Assembly (NCBI RefSeq): GCF_025753795.1
Contig: NZ_JAOWPS010000009.1
Coordinates: 52,467-116,466, forward strand
Reading direction: 5' to 3'
Source: Mesorhizobium sp. YC-39
Lineage (GTDB): Bacteria > Pseudomonadota > Alphaproteobacteria > Rhizobiales > Rhizobiaceae
DNA: 64,000 bases
Numbering within the stretch: the first letter of the stretch is position 1; each line of letters opens with the position of its first letter. Both the position numbers and the translations under genes were made by a program. The notes under the pieces were generated by a model. It saw only the letters and a list, made by a program, of their open reading frames with translations, did not search any database and was not told the DNA's origin. Below are positions 33,182 to 43,071 of this stretch, piece by piece.

Positions 33182-33296
33182 AAAGCAGACCCATTGCCTC
33201 AAGAAAAATGTTGCCGGATGGCGTCCGCCTCGCCTCGTCACCGTTGGCATACGAGATAAAACCAGACCATCACCGGTAAAGTGCGGGTCGTGCCAT

Positions 33297-35255
33297 TCAT
33301 GTATTTAGCTGCTGACCAAACGACTCCGCAGCAGTGCCATGAATGTCGTCAATCCGGATAGGTTTCCCGATTAAATAGCCTTGAGCTTCGTCACATCTGA
33401 CGCGGCGAAGATAGTCGAGCTGTTCGGGAGTTTCGACGCCTTCGGCCGTTACCTTAATTCGAAGCTCGTGCGCCAATTCAATCAGTGATCTCACAATCGC
33501 GGCGCAGTCCGCATCGGTGAGCATATCCTGGACAAAAGATCGGTCGATCTTGAGCCGCGAAAGAGGCAATTTACGAAGATACGTGAGTGATGAAAAGCCA
33601 GTGCCAAAATCGTCAAGGGCAACTGTGATGGATAGAAAACTCAACGATTGTAACAATGAAATGGCGCCTTCAAAATCCGAAATCAGCACCGACTCCGTAA
33701 TCTCGACCTCCAGTCTTCGGGGCTCCAAACCGGCTTCAGCCAAGGCCATTGCAATTCCATCCAGCAAGGCCTTGTCCTTAAGCTGCACTGCCGACAAATT
33801 GACGGAGACCCGCAAGTCGCGCGGCCATTGTGCCGCGGCCAAGCAAGCCGTCTTGGCGGCCCAATGTCCGATGCCGTGAATCAATCCGGTTTCTTCAGCG
33901 ATAGGAATGAACTCCGCTGGAGGGATCGCGCCAAGGGTCGGATGCTGCCACCGCAGAAGCGCTTCAAAACCACAGATGCGATCGCTCCCGAGGTTGAGAA
34001 AGGGTTGAAATGCGAGCCAGAGCTGGTCGTTGGCGAGCGCGGATGCCAGATCGCGTTCAAGGGCATGGCGCCTTGCAGCAGCCTCATCGTCATTTGCGCT
34101 GAAAAACTGGATGGAGCTCGCCCCCCGCGTCTTGGCCCTGTATAGCGCGGTATCGACGCACCGCAGGAGCTGGTTGGCATCCAAACCGTCAGTGGGCGCC
34201 AGAGCGATGCCGATAGAGGCCCTGCAATATATTTCGCGCCCTTCGATCAAGAACGGCGCGCGCATGACATCTATGATCTGTTTGGCCAAGGACCTGATTT
34301 GATCTGGCCTGATATCGCGTGCAGCGATTATTGCAAATTCGCCGCCCTCCAACCTGGCAATGCCATCGCACTCGCGCGTCGATTTGCGAAGTCTCGCAGC
34401 CACTTCGACCAAAAGGGCATCCGCCATTGCTCGACCAAAGTGATCATTCACCTCGTCGAAATTGTTAAGGTCGAATAAAAGTAACGCAAAGTGCTGGTCG
34501 AACTGCTTTGCGTCCACCAACGCGGTCTCAAGCCGCTCGTTGAAGCTGAACCGGTTTGGCAAACTGGTTAGAACATCCCTGCGAATGGCATTTTCGCTTT
34601 CCGCTTGTAGAATGAAGCGTTGGGTAAATTCGGACGCGTGAGCAAGCACTGCACGAAACAGCGTGATGGCGTAGCTCACTATCAGGATTGCGACGGGCAG
34701 ATTGACGGCGTCTCCCACCCGCACAATGGCAACCGCCGAACCGACGAAGATCGGTAGCGTATACGCGATGGCCGCAATAGGAATCGTGCAAAAGGAAGCG
34801 GCACCGCCTGCGATCATCCCCGCGCTCAGGCAGGTGATGACGACTTGGGCGGCACTTGTTGCCCCACCGAAGAACAGAATGGGAAGTGCGCCCCACCAAG
34901 TACCGAACAGGAAGGCGTTCCGCACCAGGTTTTGCGTAGTCCGACGAGACACCGACCTTGGTTTGACTGACCGAAACGATGATCTCGCTCTCAAGCCCAC
35001 GAAACCAGCGGCGACGATGATCCCACTCGACCAGACGATGGCTTTCGTCTGGTCGGGCGAGCCCCAAACCGCCATAACAAGAGTGGCTGCATTGAGTATA
35101 TTGGCAACCATGCCAAGAAGGGTGTTGCGAAGCACGATACTGACCTGCTCCGCTCTAATGCGGCCGGCAAGTGGTTCGATCGTCGAGGGCCCGCCAAAAG
35201 CCCGCAGGTCGCCCGCCAGAAGGTCCCCGAGCCTTGCGGCAGACAGACGCTGCAT
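33297..35255 (-). CDS. Membrane GGDEF-EAL protein with degenerate GGDEF, probable c-di-GMP phosphodiesterase
   Basis: About 652 aa from the ATG at 35255; a TTG at 35339 opens the same frame but lacks a site. Roughly residues 45-200 hold five or six hydrophobic segments (LLGMVANILNAATLVMAVWG, AIVWSSGIIVAAGFVGL, ITCLSAGMIAGGAAS and others). A GGDEF domain follows (DVLTSLPNRFSFNERLETAL) whose signature is EGGEF instead of GGDEF, so cyclase activity is doubtful. The EAL domain keeps FEALLRW, VEITESVL, ALDDFGTGFSSL, LKIDRSFV and AEGVET, the metal- and substrate-binding set of active phosphodiesterases. Likely lowers c-di-GMP in response to a membrane signal. It stands alone. Confidence 0.85.
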   Translation of the reverse strand: MQRLSAARLGDLLAGDLRAFGGPSTIEPLAGRIRAEQVSIVLRNTLLGMVANILNAATLVMAVWGSPDQTKAIVWSSGIIVAAGFVGLRARSSFRSVKPRSVSRRTTQNLVRNAFLFGTWWGALPILFFGGATSAAQVVITCLSAGMIAGGAASFCTIPIAAIAYTLPIFVGSAVAIVRVGDAVNLPVAILIVSYAITLFRAVLAHASEFTQRFILQAESENAIRRDVLTSLPNRFSFNERLETALVDAKQFDQHFALLLFDLNNFDEVNDHFGRAMADALLVEVAARLRKSTRECDGIARLEGGEFAIIAARDIRPDQIRSLAKQIIDVMRAPFLIEGREIYCRASIGIALAPTDGLDANQLLRCVDTALYRAKTRGASSIQFFSANDDEAAARRHALERDLASALANDQLWLAFQPFLNLGSDRICGFEALLRWQHPTLGAIPPAEFIPIAEETGLIHGIGHWAAKTACLAAAQWPRDLRVSVNLSAVQLKDKALLDGIAMALAEAGLEPRRLEVEITESVLISDFEGAISLLQSLSFLSITVALDDFGTGFSSLTYLRKLPLSRLKIDRSFVQDMLTDADCAAIVRSLIELAHELRIKVTAEGVETPEQLDYLRRVRCDEAQGYLIGKPIRIDDIHGTAAESFGQQLNT

Positions 35256-36027
35256 CACTCTTTCACCCCCCGCTCTAGAGTAGTCGCTGCGTGTTGATCC
35301 CCTACCGAACAATTCGGTGAAAGTAAATTTCAACCGCAAATTTTGACAACACAGTTCGAAAGCCCCGAACGCCCACCGAACCTTTCGCGCCGGCCCATCC
35401 GCGCGCCATCGGGATCAAGCCTCCGCCTGCTCCGGCAGTCAAGCCAACCTGGGCCTTCGAATTGAAACGAATTTCCCCCAGCGCCGATCGTCATATCGCT
35501 CTTGTAGGGGACGCCGCGATCATGCCTGCCGAGCAGAGGGACCCCGGCCGTTCGCCATGATCCAGTCGGCCCGCCCGAGATGGATTCCGCAGCTTTCCGC
35601 AGCTGCCCTCGTAGCACTGTGCCCTTGAGCCTTCTAGGCTCCGCGCATCGCCGATGCTGATGGTCCGACTGAGGCGCCGCGCCAGCGCTGGGCCACCTTC
35701 TCCAGCACCAAAAAACGGAGCTAACTGCCGCCGTCAAGCGCCCTGTTCCCCAACGACTTTCTGAAAATCATCCCTTCTCGCTTCTACTGCAGAATACTCC
35801 GGTCCTGCCTCTAAAAAATTGCTAGTGAATGTTTATCTCCGAGAGGATTCCAGCGAGCGCGTTTTTCATTTCACGGACTAAGCCGCGACGATAACTGCGG
35901 ATCCCCAGCTCTCGCGCGGCTATTTGAGAAAGACCATCTCTGCGAGATGGCCCACCGCGCCTTTCGACGCGGCGGACCTCCTCCTTCGAAGCTGAAGTGT
36001 CAGCAGCTCCAGGAGGTTTTCAGATCT
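35256..36027. other. Stretch without a recognised gene
   Basis: About 770 bp between the GGDEF-EAL gene and the Gly-rich exported-protein gene. Open frames on both strands show no recognisable domain and lack good ribosome sites. Confidence 0.5.
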
Positions 36028-36547
36028 TCAACGCCGAGCGAGTTGCAGGCAAAGTTGACGCAGGTCGTTATCATAGGTGCCTTCGTTGTTGATGACATCG
36101 ACGCAGCGCTTCTTCATCCGCGCCAGTTGGCCGCTCGATATGTTGGCAGAGATGCCAGGCGGATTGGGATTGCTGGGAGTCCCGATGGTCGACGGAGTGG
36201 CCCCGACACCGAGGCCGGTCCCGGTTCCGGTTCCGACCGCTGCGGTGGCGTTGTCGGTCCCCAGAGTTACATTGGCAACACCCTTCGTTCCTCCGACAGC
36301 AGGCGCCACGCCGGAGCTGCCGATTGAGGCAGTCGCGTTGGCGCTGTCGGCACCGATTGAGGCATTAGCACTACCGTTTGCTGGTGCACCGGACCCGCCG
36401 ACGTTGGCGCCAGCGCTTCCGCCCCCCGACGGATACGCCGCCAATGCCACCTATACTAATTCCAGCTGCATTGGCTGGCATGCAAAGAATTGCGAGAACC
36501 GCTCCGCTGGCAAGGCTGCCAGCGAGACATTTGAATATTCTTGTCAT
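36028..36547 (-). pseudogene. Exported Gly/Ala/Asn-rich protein, split by a frameshift in a G6 run
   Basis: ATG 36547 after GGGAGGCATCAA gives a clear signal peptide (MTRIFKCLAGSLASGAVLAI then LCMPANAAG). The frame continues ISIGGIGGVSVGG to a run of six G residues near 36422-36427. Removing one G restores a frame of about 130 more residues: GGSAGANVGGSGAPANGSAN, repeated SANATASIG-type units, then a folded-looking end ARMKKRCVDVINNEGTYDND. The whole would be a ~172-aa exported low-complexity protein. The homopolymer suggests phase variation, a sequencing error or a fresh mutation. Confidence 0.6.
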
Positions 36548-36893
36548 TTGATGCCTCCCTTTTATATACGGCAATTACAGATTCAAAGCACTGCACTTCC
36601 GACAACGAGAAGACGAGCCACAGGTTTCACCAAGAAACAAGTTTGGTTACAACATGGATGATTGTTCTGTAAAATTGGATCAACCAAATATAATAAAATT
36701 TTAGCTCTATCATTTTCGCGCGAAGAGAGCGTTCCCACGGGCCAAGATCGACGGGTGACGAAAAGTAATCGCGCCGGGATTGTTGCTAGGCTGCTAAAGG
36801 AGCGCGGTTCCCCGATTTGGTCCGCGACGGACCTAATTCGCGCAACGCGATGGGGACCTCCGGCTTCGACAATGATGCGCGGGGCGTGGATGG
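36548..36893. other. AT-richer intergenic region
   Basis: Upstream of the Gly-rich exported-protein gene. 36600-36730 is unusually AT-rich for the window (AATATAATAAAATTTTAGCT) and may hold its promoter. A plus-strand frame 36662-36910 is not recognised. Confidence 0.4.
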
Positions 36894-37088
36894 ATGAAGG
36901 CGTCGCGTGAGGACGACGCTCGTCAGGTACGGGCGCGCATTGCGGAACTGGAGCGCGACCTCATTGCGATCACACCTCAAGGACGCCATCGACGTTTGGA
37001 TGTCGGACTTGAGCTTCGCAATGCGAAGTTCCGCCTTGAGTGCCTTGAGGAAGGCATCGCCGGAGTAACGAGGAAAGGTGCGCGTTAG
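36894..37088 (+). CDS. Small hypothetical protein, doubtful
   Basis: 64 aa: MKASREDDARQVRARIAELE then RDLIAITPQGRHRRLDVGLE. A charged helical protein, possibly coiled coil. No strong ribosome site and no known family; reported because its codon use fits coding DNA. Confidence 0.3.
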   Translation: MKASREDDARQVRARIAELERDLIAITPQGRHRRLDVGLELRNAKFRLECLEEGIAGVTRKGAR

Positions 37089-37426
37089 GGGAAGCTTCAC
37101 CGCTCTCAATGCTTGGCGTTAGTGCGACTGGTCGGAGGGGAAGCCAGATGCGGTCTGCAACCATGGTCTCTCCTTCAGTGATGGCCGACCTTCCAATATC
37201 TGGAGCACCAGCGATCGCTAACGTATGGCGCTCAAGGCGCGTGGCGGGCGCACGGGAACACTGAGACCCCCTTCACTCGCCGCCCGTCGCTGTGGCGGAT
37301 CCTCCCGCGGAAACGGGTTCGTCCAACTTATAAAGAATTGCCCGACATTATCATCTCGTACACCCGCAAAGGCATTTCACCAAGAATGCCAGCAGGGTAT
37401 TCAGGAACGCGGATTGGCGGGTTAAC

Positions 37427-39271
37427 GTGCTGCATCTCCAGAACACTATTCTCGAAATGATCGCCCGGGGCGAAACGCTCGAAGCGACGACGCACCGTCT
37501 TTGCCGCCGGATCGAGAAACTGTTGCCGGGCGTCAGATGTTCCGTTCTGCGCGTTGACGGTAACGGCCTCTTGCATCCTCTCCCAGGGTCCAGCTTCCCT
37601 AATGAATATCTGGCTCTTCTCGAGGGCCTGATGATTGGCCCGCTTGTGGGCTCCTGCGGCAGTGCGGCCTATTTCGGAAAGGCGGTGGCTGCGAAGGACA
37701 TCGCGACCGACCCGGGCTGGGTCAGCTTCAAGGAGCCGGTCCTGGGGCTGGGCCTGAAGGCCTGCTGGTCGAGCCCGATCTGCGACGCCGAGGGCGCCGT
37801 GCTCGGCACCTTTGCCCTGTACTTTACGGAGAAGCGGGGCCCCACCCCTCGCGAGGAGAAGATCGTCGCCTCGTCTACCTCCCTGTGCGCCATCGCGCTT
37901 GAGCGTCACAAGCGGGTCATCGAGCGAGAGCACGGCGCCTATGTCGATGCCCTCACCAACCTGCCGAACCGGGCGAGCTTGGAAGTAGCCCTTGAGCGGC
38001 TGTCCTGTGTCCAACCGGGCGCCTGGGCGGTCCTGATCATCGACCTCGACAACCTCAAACCCATCAACGACACCTTCGGCCATGCGGCGGGCGATGCTTT
38101 GCTGCAGGCCGTGGCTTCACGTGTCGCCGAAAGCGTAGCGCCGGACCGTGTGTTCCGCATGGGCGGTGACGAGTTCGTCGTAATCCTTCAGAGAGCCGGA
38201 GCGCCCGCCGGTATTGAGAGCACGGCGCGTCGTATTCTCGACACTCTGGCTGTGCCCGCCGACTGCAACGGGCACATCATCCTGGCGCGGGCTACCATCG
38301 GCGGCGCAGTGCTGTCGGCGGGGGACGTCGATGCGAAAAGCGTGCGCCAAAACGCCGATTTCGCGCTCTACCACGCCAAGGAAACTTCGCGAGGCGGCTT
38401 CGTGCTGTACTCGCCGGGAATCGGCAGCGCAATCAAGACCCGGATCGAGGTGATCCGCGATGTTGACGTGGCATTGCGCGAAGGCCGGATCGACGCGTTC
38501 TATCAGCCGATCCTGCGGCTCGACACCCGCGCGATCGTCGGCATGGAGGCCCTGTGCCGCCTTCGCAAGCCGGATGGCGAGGTCGTTTCCGCCGCTGCTT
38601 TTCACCAGGCGACATCCGATGTCAGCCTCGCCTCGAATCTTACGGAACGCATGATGGCGATCGTCGCAACGGATGCGCGCGCGTGGCTGGATCAAGGTAT
38701 TCCGTTGCAGCATGTCGGCATCAACATTACCTCAGCCGATTTTCATAGCGGCACGCTTTACGCGCGTCTTCAAGCCGCCTTCGGCCGCGAGAACGTTCCG
38801 TTGAAGCACATCATTTTGGAGGTCACGGAGTCGGTCTATCTCGGCCAGCGCGATCCGGTCGTCGCTCGGGAGATCAAGGCGTTGCGAGCCCATGGCCTGC
38901 GTGTCGCACTCGATGATTTCGGAACCGGTTTCGCTTCGCTCACGCATTTGCTGACGGTGCCGGTCGATATCATCAAGATCGACAAATCCTTCATTGATCG
39001 CCTTGTCCAGGGAGATCCGAGCCTGGCGATCGTCGAGGGCTTGGTCGGCATCGCTCGCAAGCTCGACATCCAGGTCATCGCCGAAGGCATCGAGAACGAA
39101 ACCCAGGCCGTCTTACTTGCGGAGATCGGGTGTCAGCTTGGTCAGGGATATCTGTTTTCGCAAGCGGTGCCGCGTCAGATCGCGAAAGGGCTTTTGAAGC
39201 GGTTCGGGCGACCGCCTGCTGAGGAGGCTTGGATGGCGGGCGAAGCGAACCCAATCGATCGGAGCGCCTGA
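37427..39271 (+). CDS. GAF-GGDEF-EAL c-di-GMP enzyme
   Basis: 614 aa with a non-ATG start. Residues 1-170 form a GAF sensor (LEMIARGETLEATTHRLCRR, VLRVDGNGLLHPLPGSSFP, CSS-type ICDAEGAVLGTFALYFTEK). The GGDEF domain (DALTNLPNRASLEVALERL) keeps the intact FRMGGDEFVVIL. The EAL domain has IVGMEALCRLR, ILEVTESV, ALDDFGTGFASLTHLL, IKIDKSFIDRL and AEGIEN, so both signatures appear active. Such hybrid proteins set c-di-GMP according to a small ligand bound by GAF. The next gene (PAS-GGDEF) starts 84 bp downstream on the same strand and may be cotranscribed. Confidence 0.9.
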   Translation: MLHLQNTILEMIARGETLEATTHRLCRRIEKLLPGVRCSVLRVDGNGLLHPLPGSSFPNEYLALLEGLMIGPLVGSCGSAAYFGKAVAAKDIATDPGWVSFKEPVLGLGLKACWSSPICDAEGAVLGTFALYFTEKRGPTPREEKIVASSTSLCAIALERHKRVIEREHGAYVDALTNLPNRASLEVALERLSCVQPGAWAVLIIDLDNLKPINDTFGHAAGDALLQAVASRVAESVAPDRVFRMGGDEFVVILQRAGAPAGIESTARRILDTLAVPADCNGHIILARATIGGAVLSAGDVDAKSVRQNADFALYHAKETSRGGFVLYSPGIGSAIKTRIEVIRDVDVALREGRIDAFYQPILRLDTRAIVGMEALCRLRKPDGEVVSAAAFHQATSDVSLASNLTERMMAIVATDARAWLDQGIPLQHVGINITSADFHSGTLYARLQAAFGRENVPLKHIILEVTESVYLGQRDPVVAREIKALRAHGLRVALDDFGTGFASLTHLLTVPVDIIKIDKSFIDRLVQGDPSLAIVEGLVGIARKLDIQVIAEGIENETQAVLLAEIGCQLGQGYLFSQAVPRQIAKGLLKRFGRPPAEEAWMAGEANPIDRSA

Positions 39272-39355
39272 CAGAAACCCTCCCTGGGGTGGCTTGAACA
39301 ACCGATAAAGAATGCTGCGGCGCCCCCCACAAAAGTGTCCGAAGAGGAGATAAAT

Positions 39356-40390
39356 ATGCGCCTGCCATCCGCGTCACAGCTTATTCGCAAGGCTTTTGGT
39401 CGCACCGGGTCCGGGCAATCGCCGGCCGGCCGTGCTATCCCTTCGGACATTCTCCCGGAGGAGACGAATTTCCGGATGCTCACTGAGAACAGCGGTGACG
39501 TCATCATGCAACTCGGACCGGACACGAAGGCACGCTACGTTTCACTGTCATGCACCCGACTTCTGGGATGGCTGCCGGAGGAGATGGTGGGGCATGGTCC
39601 GGAGGTGTTCGTTCCGCCCGAGCATCTTCAAAACATCGCCGCGGCAGCCGCGCTCTTGCTTGCCGGGGCAGATGAAGGCGAGCCGCTTGCGATCGAGATT
39701 CGACGGAAGGATGGGAAAGCCGTCTGGGTGGAGACCAAGGCGCGCATCGTGCGTGATCCGCTAACTGGCGTTCCTGGCGACTTCGTGCTGATCATGAGAG
39801 ATATTACAGAACGCAAACGGCTCGAAGAACAACTCCGCTCGCTTGCGATGACGGACGGGCTGACCGGCCTCGGCAACCGCCGAGCCTTCGATGAGACCCT
39901 GGACAGGGAATGGCGGCGCACCGTTGGCGGCGCTGGACAGATGTCCTTGCTGTTGCTCGATATCGATCGTTTCAAAGGCTTTAATGACAAATACGGTCAT
40001 CAGGTAGGCGATGATTGTCTTCGTGCCGTCGCTGCCGCTATGAGAGACGTGCTTCATCGTCCTGGGGATCTGGCATCGCGATACGGCGGGGAAGAACTCG
40101 CCGTCATCTTGCCTGATACCGACAGCGAGGGAGCGCTCGAAATAGCGGAGCGGCTGAGGATCGCAATCGAAAACCTCGACCTGCCTCATGACGACAACCC
40201 GGAAGGCGGCGGACACGTCACCGTCAGCATCGGTTCAGCGACCGCACTGTCACGATCGGGCGGGACGATCAGGATGCCGGAAGGCCTGCTTCTCGCCGCC
40301 GACACCGCCCTTTACAAGGCCAAGCACAAAGGCCGAAACCGCGTCGAAGTTGCACTGCTGCTCGCATCGGAAGGTCCCGACCCGGTCTGA
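39356..40390 (+). CDS. PAS-GGDEF diguanylate cyclase
   Basis: 344 aa from ATG 39356 after GAAGAGGAGATAAAT; the frame also opens at 39335. A PAS domain covers about residues 38-160 (FRMLTENSGDVIMQLGPDTK ... LMRDITERKRLEEQL). The GGDEF domain follows (LAMTDGLTGLGNRRAFDETL) with SRYGGEELAVILPDTD, the GGEEL variant that is catalytically active in known cyclases. It makes c-di-GMP from two GTP. No membrane segment is seen, so it is probably cytoplasmic. With its two neighbours it makes three c-di-GMP proteins within 7 kb. Confidence 0.9.
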   Translation: MRLPSASQLIRKAFGRTGSGQSPAGRAIPSDILPEETNFRMLTENSGDVIMQLGPDTKARYVSLSCTRLLGWLPEEMVGHGPEVFVPPEHLQNIAAAAALLLAGADEGEPLAIEIRRKDGKAVWVETKARIVRDPLTGVPGDFVLIMRDITERKRLEEQLRSLAMTDGLTGLGNRRAFDETLDREWRRTVGGAGQMSLLLLDIDRFKGFNDKYGHQVGDDCLRAVAAAMRDVLHRPGDLASRYGGEELAVILPDTDSEGALEIAERLRIAIENLDLPHDDNPEGGGHVTVSIGSATALSRSGGTIRMPEGLLLAADTALYKAKHKGRNRVEVALLLASEGPDPV

Positions 40391-41198
40391 TCAAAGCACG
40401 CCACAGCCTCGCACATCGACTCAGAAGGTCCCGATTTCGTTGGCCTGGCCATAGGCAAGCATGGCCGATCCATTCCCGACGAGATTGACGAGGCGCATGT
40501 GGAACGAACACTGTTCGGCTTTCGTCGGAACCGCGAATTAGCGGAATGGGTGTCCACGAATTTCTGAAACACGCATGCAGACCTCTCGCAGGGATTCGAT
40601 CCAGACGCCTGGACGGAATGGGATTGTTTCTGGGACCAGATTGTCCGCATCGATAAGAACGTTCCGTCATCCTGGAACCTTGCGGATCTGGTCATCACCG
40701 CCGGACTTCGCGGCATCCTGTTTCCTCGCTCCGCTGCCATGAAAGTGCCAGCGTGTCGCCGATGAGGTCGCCTACGGCACCGGTGTGGCCCATCATCGTC
40801 CTGGCGTGATTGGAGCTAACCAACCTGGGGCCTGGCGGCCGCATTCTGGCTCTACGCCGCAAGATCGGGGCCGGTTCCGCGTCTGCATCGAATGACGGAG
40901 GTAAGAGATGGTCTCGGAACGGGTTGCTCGGCATTTATGATCCGACCGAGCGCTAGCGAGTGATCGTCGCGGGCTCGACGGCGGCATCATCTCAGGGGAT
41001 TCCGGCCTCCAGGCGCGCGAGGAATGCCGAGACCTCAGCCTTGATGTCGGCCGGTTCAGTGACCGTGGGGGGGGCGTCTTGGCTACTCCCCAGTCATCCC
41101 CGATTTAAATCAAATCCGTCTGTGGATATTGACGATTGCGCGACCCTCACCTCGTACATCGCCAATGCGTAAATGCGGGCGGCTACTGAGAGGGTTCT
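40391..41198. other. Degenerate stretch, partly a RES-protein remnant
   Basis: Apart from the RES-like piece at 40560-40740, no intact gene is seen in these 800 bp. Several short frames on both strands appear to be random. Confidence 0.4.
40560..40740 (+). pseudogene. RES-domain protein fragment
   Basis: The plus frame GFDPDAWTEWDCFWDQIVRI, VPSSWNLADLVITAGLRGIL FP resembles the stretch of RES proteins with a Trp-rich turn, PPSWRIADxVIAxGxRGLLYPS. Stops lie on both sides. Fragment of a second RES-type toxin gene, unlike the intact one at 28726. Confidence 0.4.
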
Positions 41199-41388
41199 AT
41201 GACAAGCGATTTTTCCGCCGCCCGAGTGCATTTAGATCGAGCGTATGACTACCTTCGTGGCGATGACCCGATGAGCCGGAGGGGACGCGAAGTCTTGGAC
41301 CTGTTAATTGAGGCGTTGCCGACGAAGAGTTCAAGCAGCCACGTCAAAACGCGGAGGTGCTAACGTTTCCGATTGGGCGCCGCTTCTG
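41199..41388 (+). pseudogene. Small conserved protein split by a frameshift
   Basis: ATG 41199 after GAGAGGGTTCT gives MTSDFSAARVHLDRAYDYLR then GREVLDLLIEAL. A shift near 41315 would continue ADEEFKQPRQNAEVLTFPIG RRF to a TGA near 41388, a natural-looking ~62-aa protein. The two halves are in different frames. No family is recognised. Confidence 0.4.
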
Positions 41389-41434
41389 AGGCAATCTCCA
41401 TGGCCGCCGTGTATCACGGATTGCGCCGCCGTCG

Positions 41435-41736
41435 TGCGCTGCAGGCTCCGGCCCGCCAGATCGCGGCCAACGTCAGTGCGGAAGCATCGATCGTTGCCGG
41501 CAAGATCCTCGACAACAAGGATGCGATCTTCGGCTACAACGCCCAGACCGGCGCCCATGGCGACATGATCGCCATGGACATCGTCGACCTGGTCAAGGTT
41601 GTGCGCACGGGTCTTCAGGATGCGACCTCGGTCGCCAGCCTGCTGGTCACCACCGAAGCCATGATCGCCGAGGCGCCGAAGAAGGATCCCCCTGGCGGGC
41701 ATCCGGTGGAAGGCGGTGGGCCGCATGAGTGCTCAA
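41435..41736 (+). pseudogene. groEL C-terminal fragment
   Basis: LQAPARQIAANVSAEASIVA GKILDNKDAIFGYNAQTGAH GDMIAMDIVDLVKVVRTGLQ and LLVTTEAMIAEAPKKD are the last ~100 residues of the 60-kDa chaperonin. Only this end exists and it runs into a LysR fragment without a stop, so it is not functional. A second, different groEL fragment lies at 63115-63577. Confidence 0.85.
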
Positions 41737-41769
41737 GGCCCTGCGCCTTTAGCAGCGTCAGATACTGGC

Positions 41770-42158
41770 CGTTTCAACCTGGCTGTCCTTTATCGCTGGC
41801 GGTTCCCATGCGCAACAACAATGTCCGGCGGTCGGTGGCGGATGTCGTTGCCCAGCACGGTTGTGTGCTGGACGTCAGATTCGAAGTCGACTCCCTTTCT
41901 ACGATCATCGATATGGTCATGGAAGGAAAGGCGTATTCCATCCTTACCCCGTCGGCCATTCAGAAAGAGGCGTCTCAAGGCCAGGTCCGCACCGTTAAGA
42001 TCATTGATCCAGTGATCACCCGTTCCGTTGTGCTTGCCGTCAACCCGAAAGATGAGCGCTCTCCAGCCGTGTCTATGGTCCGCAAGCTGATCCCCAAGGT
42101 CGTAAGGACTTTGATCGAGAGCAGGCACTGGTCAGCCACGCTTCCGGACCGGGCTTAG
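41770..42158 (+). pseudogene. LysR-type regulator, ligand-binding-domain fragment
   Basis: VPMRNNNVRRSVADVVAQHG, RFEVDSLSTIIDMVMEGKAY SILTPSAIQKEASQGQVRTV and DPVITRSVVLAVNPKDERSP form the C-terminal half of a LysR regulator effector domain. The DNA-binding half is missing; the frame is fused to the groEL fragment. The gene end is intact (stop at 42158). Confidence 0.7.
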
Positions 42159-42633
42159 GCCCATCCTTCAAACCAAGTTCCAGCTGCTACCGCTCCTCCG
42201 CCACTGCTTGAGTCGCATTAATCTGGATTCGGGATGGTTTTGGGCGACATACGATATTTGACCGCATGCGACGATCGCGGTGAAATCGCAGAGCAGCCAG
42301 GCTCGGTTCGGATATCGGCCGTTCTCGTATCTGGCAGGAATATGGATTGATTTCCATCGAGCTGGCAGGGTCATCAGGGGATTATAGGGGCTTTCTGGCC
42401 ATTGAACGGTTACCTGAAGGTTGTTCGAAACGAGCCAAGTTACAACGCCGGGCGATCTCGGCTACCTCAACTTGAGGAAGGAACGACCCGCGCGCCGCAA
42501 GAAACAGGTATCCTCGGTGCGAATTTCGGCTCGGGCGAACAACCGCGATCAGTGGGGCAGATTACATCCACGACCGCGATCAATACGGGTTCGAGACCAA
42601 CGGCTTCGCGGTCGCTCGTTTCGAGCGCGGGGA
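42159..42633. other. Stretch without a recognised gene
   Basis: 475 bp downstream of the LysR remnant. A plus-strand frame from 42402 (RAPQETGILGANFGSGEQPR) is intact but unrecognised and has no clear ribosome site. Confidence 0.4.
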
Positions 42634-43068
42634 CTAAGCCGGGAGTTCCTTGAGCGGGTTCGCCCACGGCACCCCGAGCGGCTGAAAATGCCGCTCGTTT
42701 GCCGTCAGGACCATGTAGCCTCGCGCTGCCGCCGTGGCGGCTATCGCGATGTCTTCGAAGCCGGGATCATGCGCCCGCGCCCGGTCAATGATGGCGCCGG
42801 CGTGGCGGGCCTCGTCGATGCCGAACGGCAGGATGCGGCCAGCATAGAGCTGCTCGACGGCGGCGAGCCAGCGGCGCAGCCGTACTGTCTTCGTCGTCGC
42901 GCCGATCCTGACGGCGCGGGCAATGCCCGCCTCGATCTCCGCGACCGTGACCGTCGACATGTACAGATGGTCATTGTTCTTGCGCAGCCAGTCGGCGAAC
43001 GGCTGCAAGCCGACTTCCTTTTTCATCGGCGCGTCGGCCGACACGATATTCGTGTCCAGCAGATACAC
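42634..43068 (-). CDS. PIN-domain toxin (VapC-like)
   Basis: 144 aa. MYLLDTNIVS has the first catalytic Asp, VTVAEIEAGIAR the conserved Glu, and HDPGFEDIAIAATAAARGYM the later acidic residues of PIN ribonucleases. VapC toxins cleave tRNA or rRNA. The start is 3 bp after the stop of the antitoxin gene, typical of vapBC-like operons. The full set of acidic residues suggests an active enzyme. Confidence 0.9.
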   Translation of the reverse strand: MYLLDTNIVSADAPMKKEVGLQPFADWLRKNNDHLYMSTVTVAEIEAGIARAVRIGATTKTVRLRRWLAAVEQLYAGRILPFGIDEARHAGAIIDRARAHDPGFEDIAIAATAAARGYMVLTANERHFQPLGVPWANPLKELPA

Positions 43069-43071
43069 GGG

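Noticed and set aside
35330..35737. 135-codon minus-strand frame
   Set aside because: Low-complexity, no domain, no ribosome site.
41373..42158. A single 261-aa protein
   Set aside because: It is an accidental fusion of a groEL end and a LysR end.
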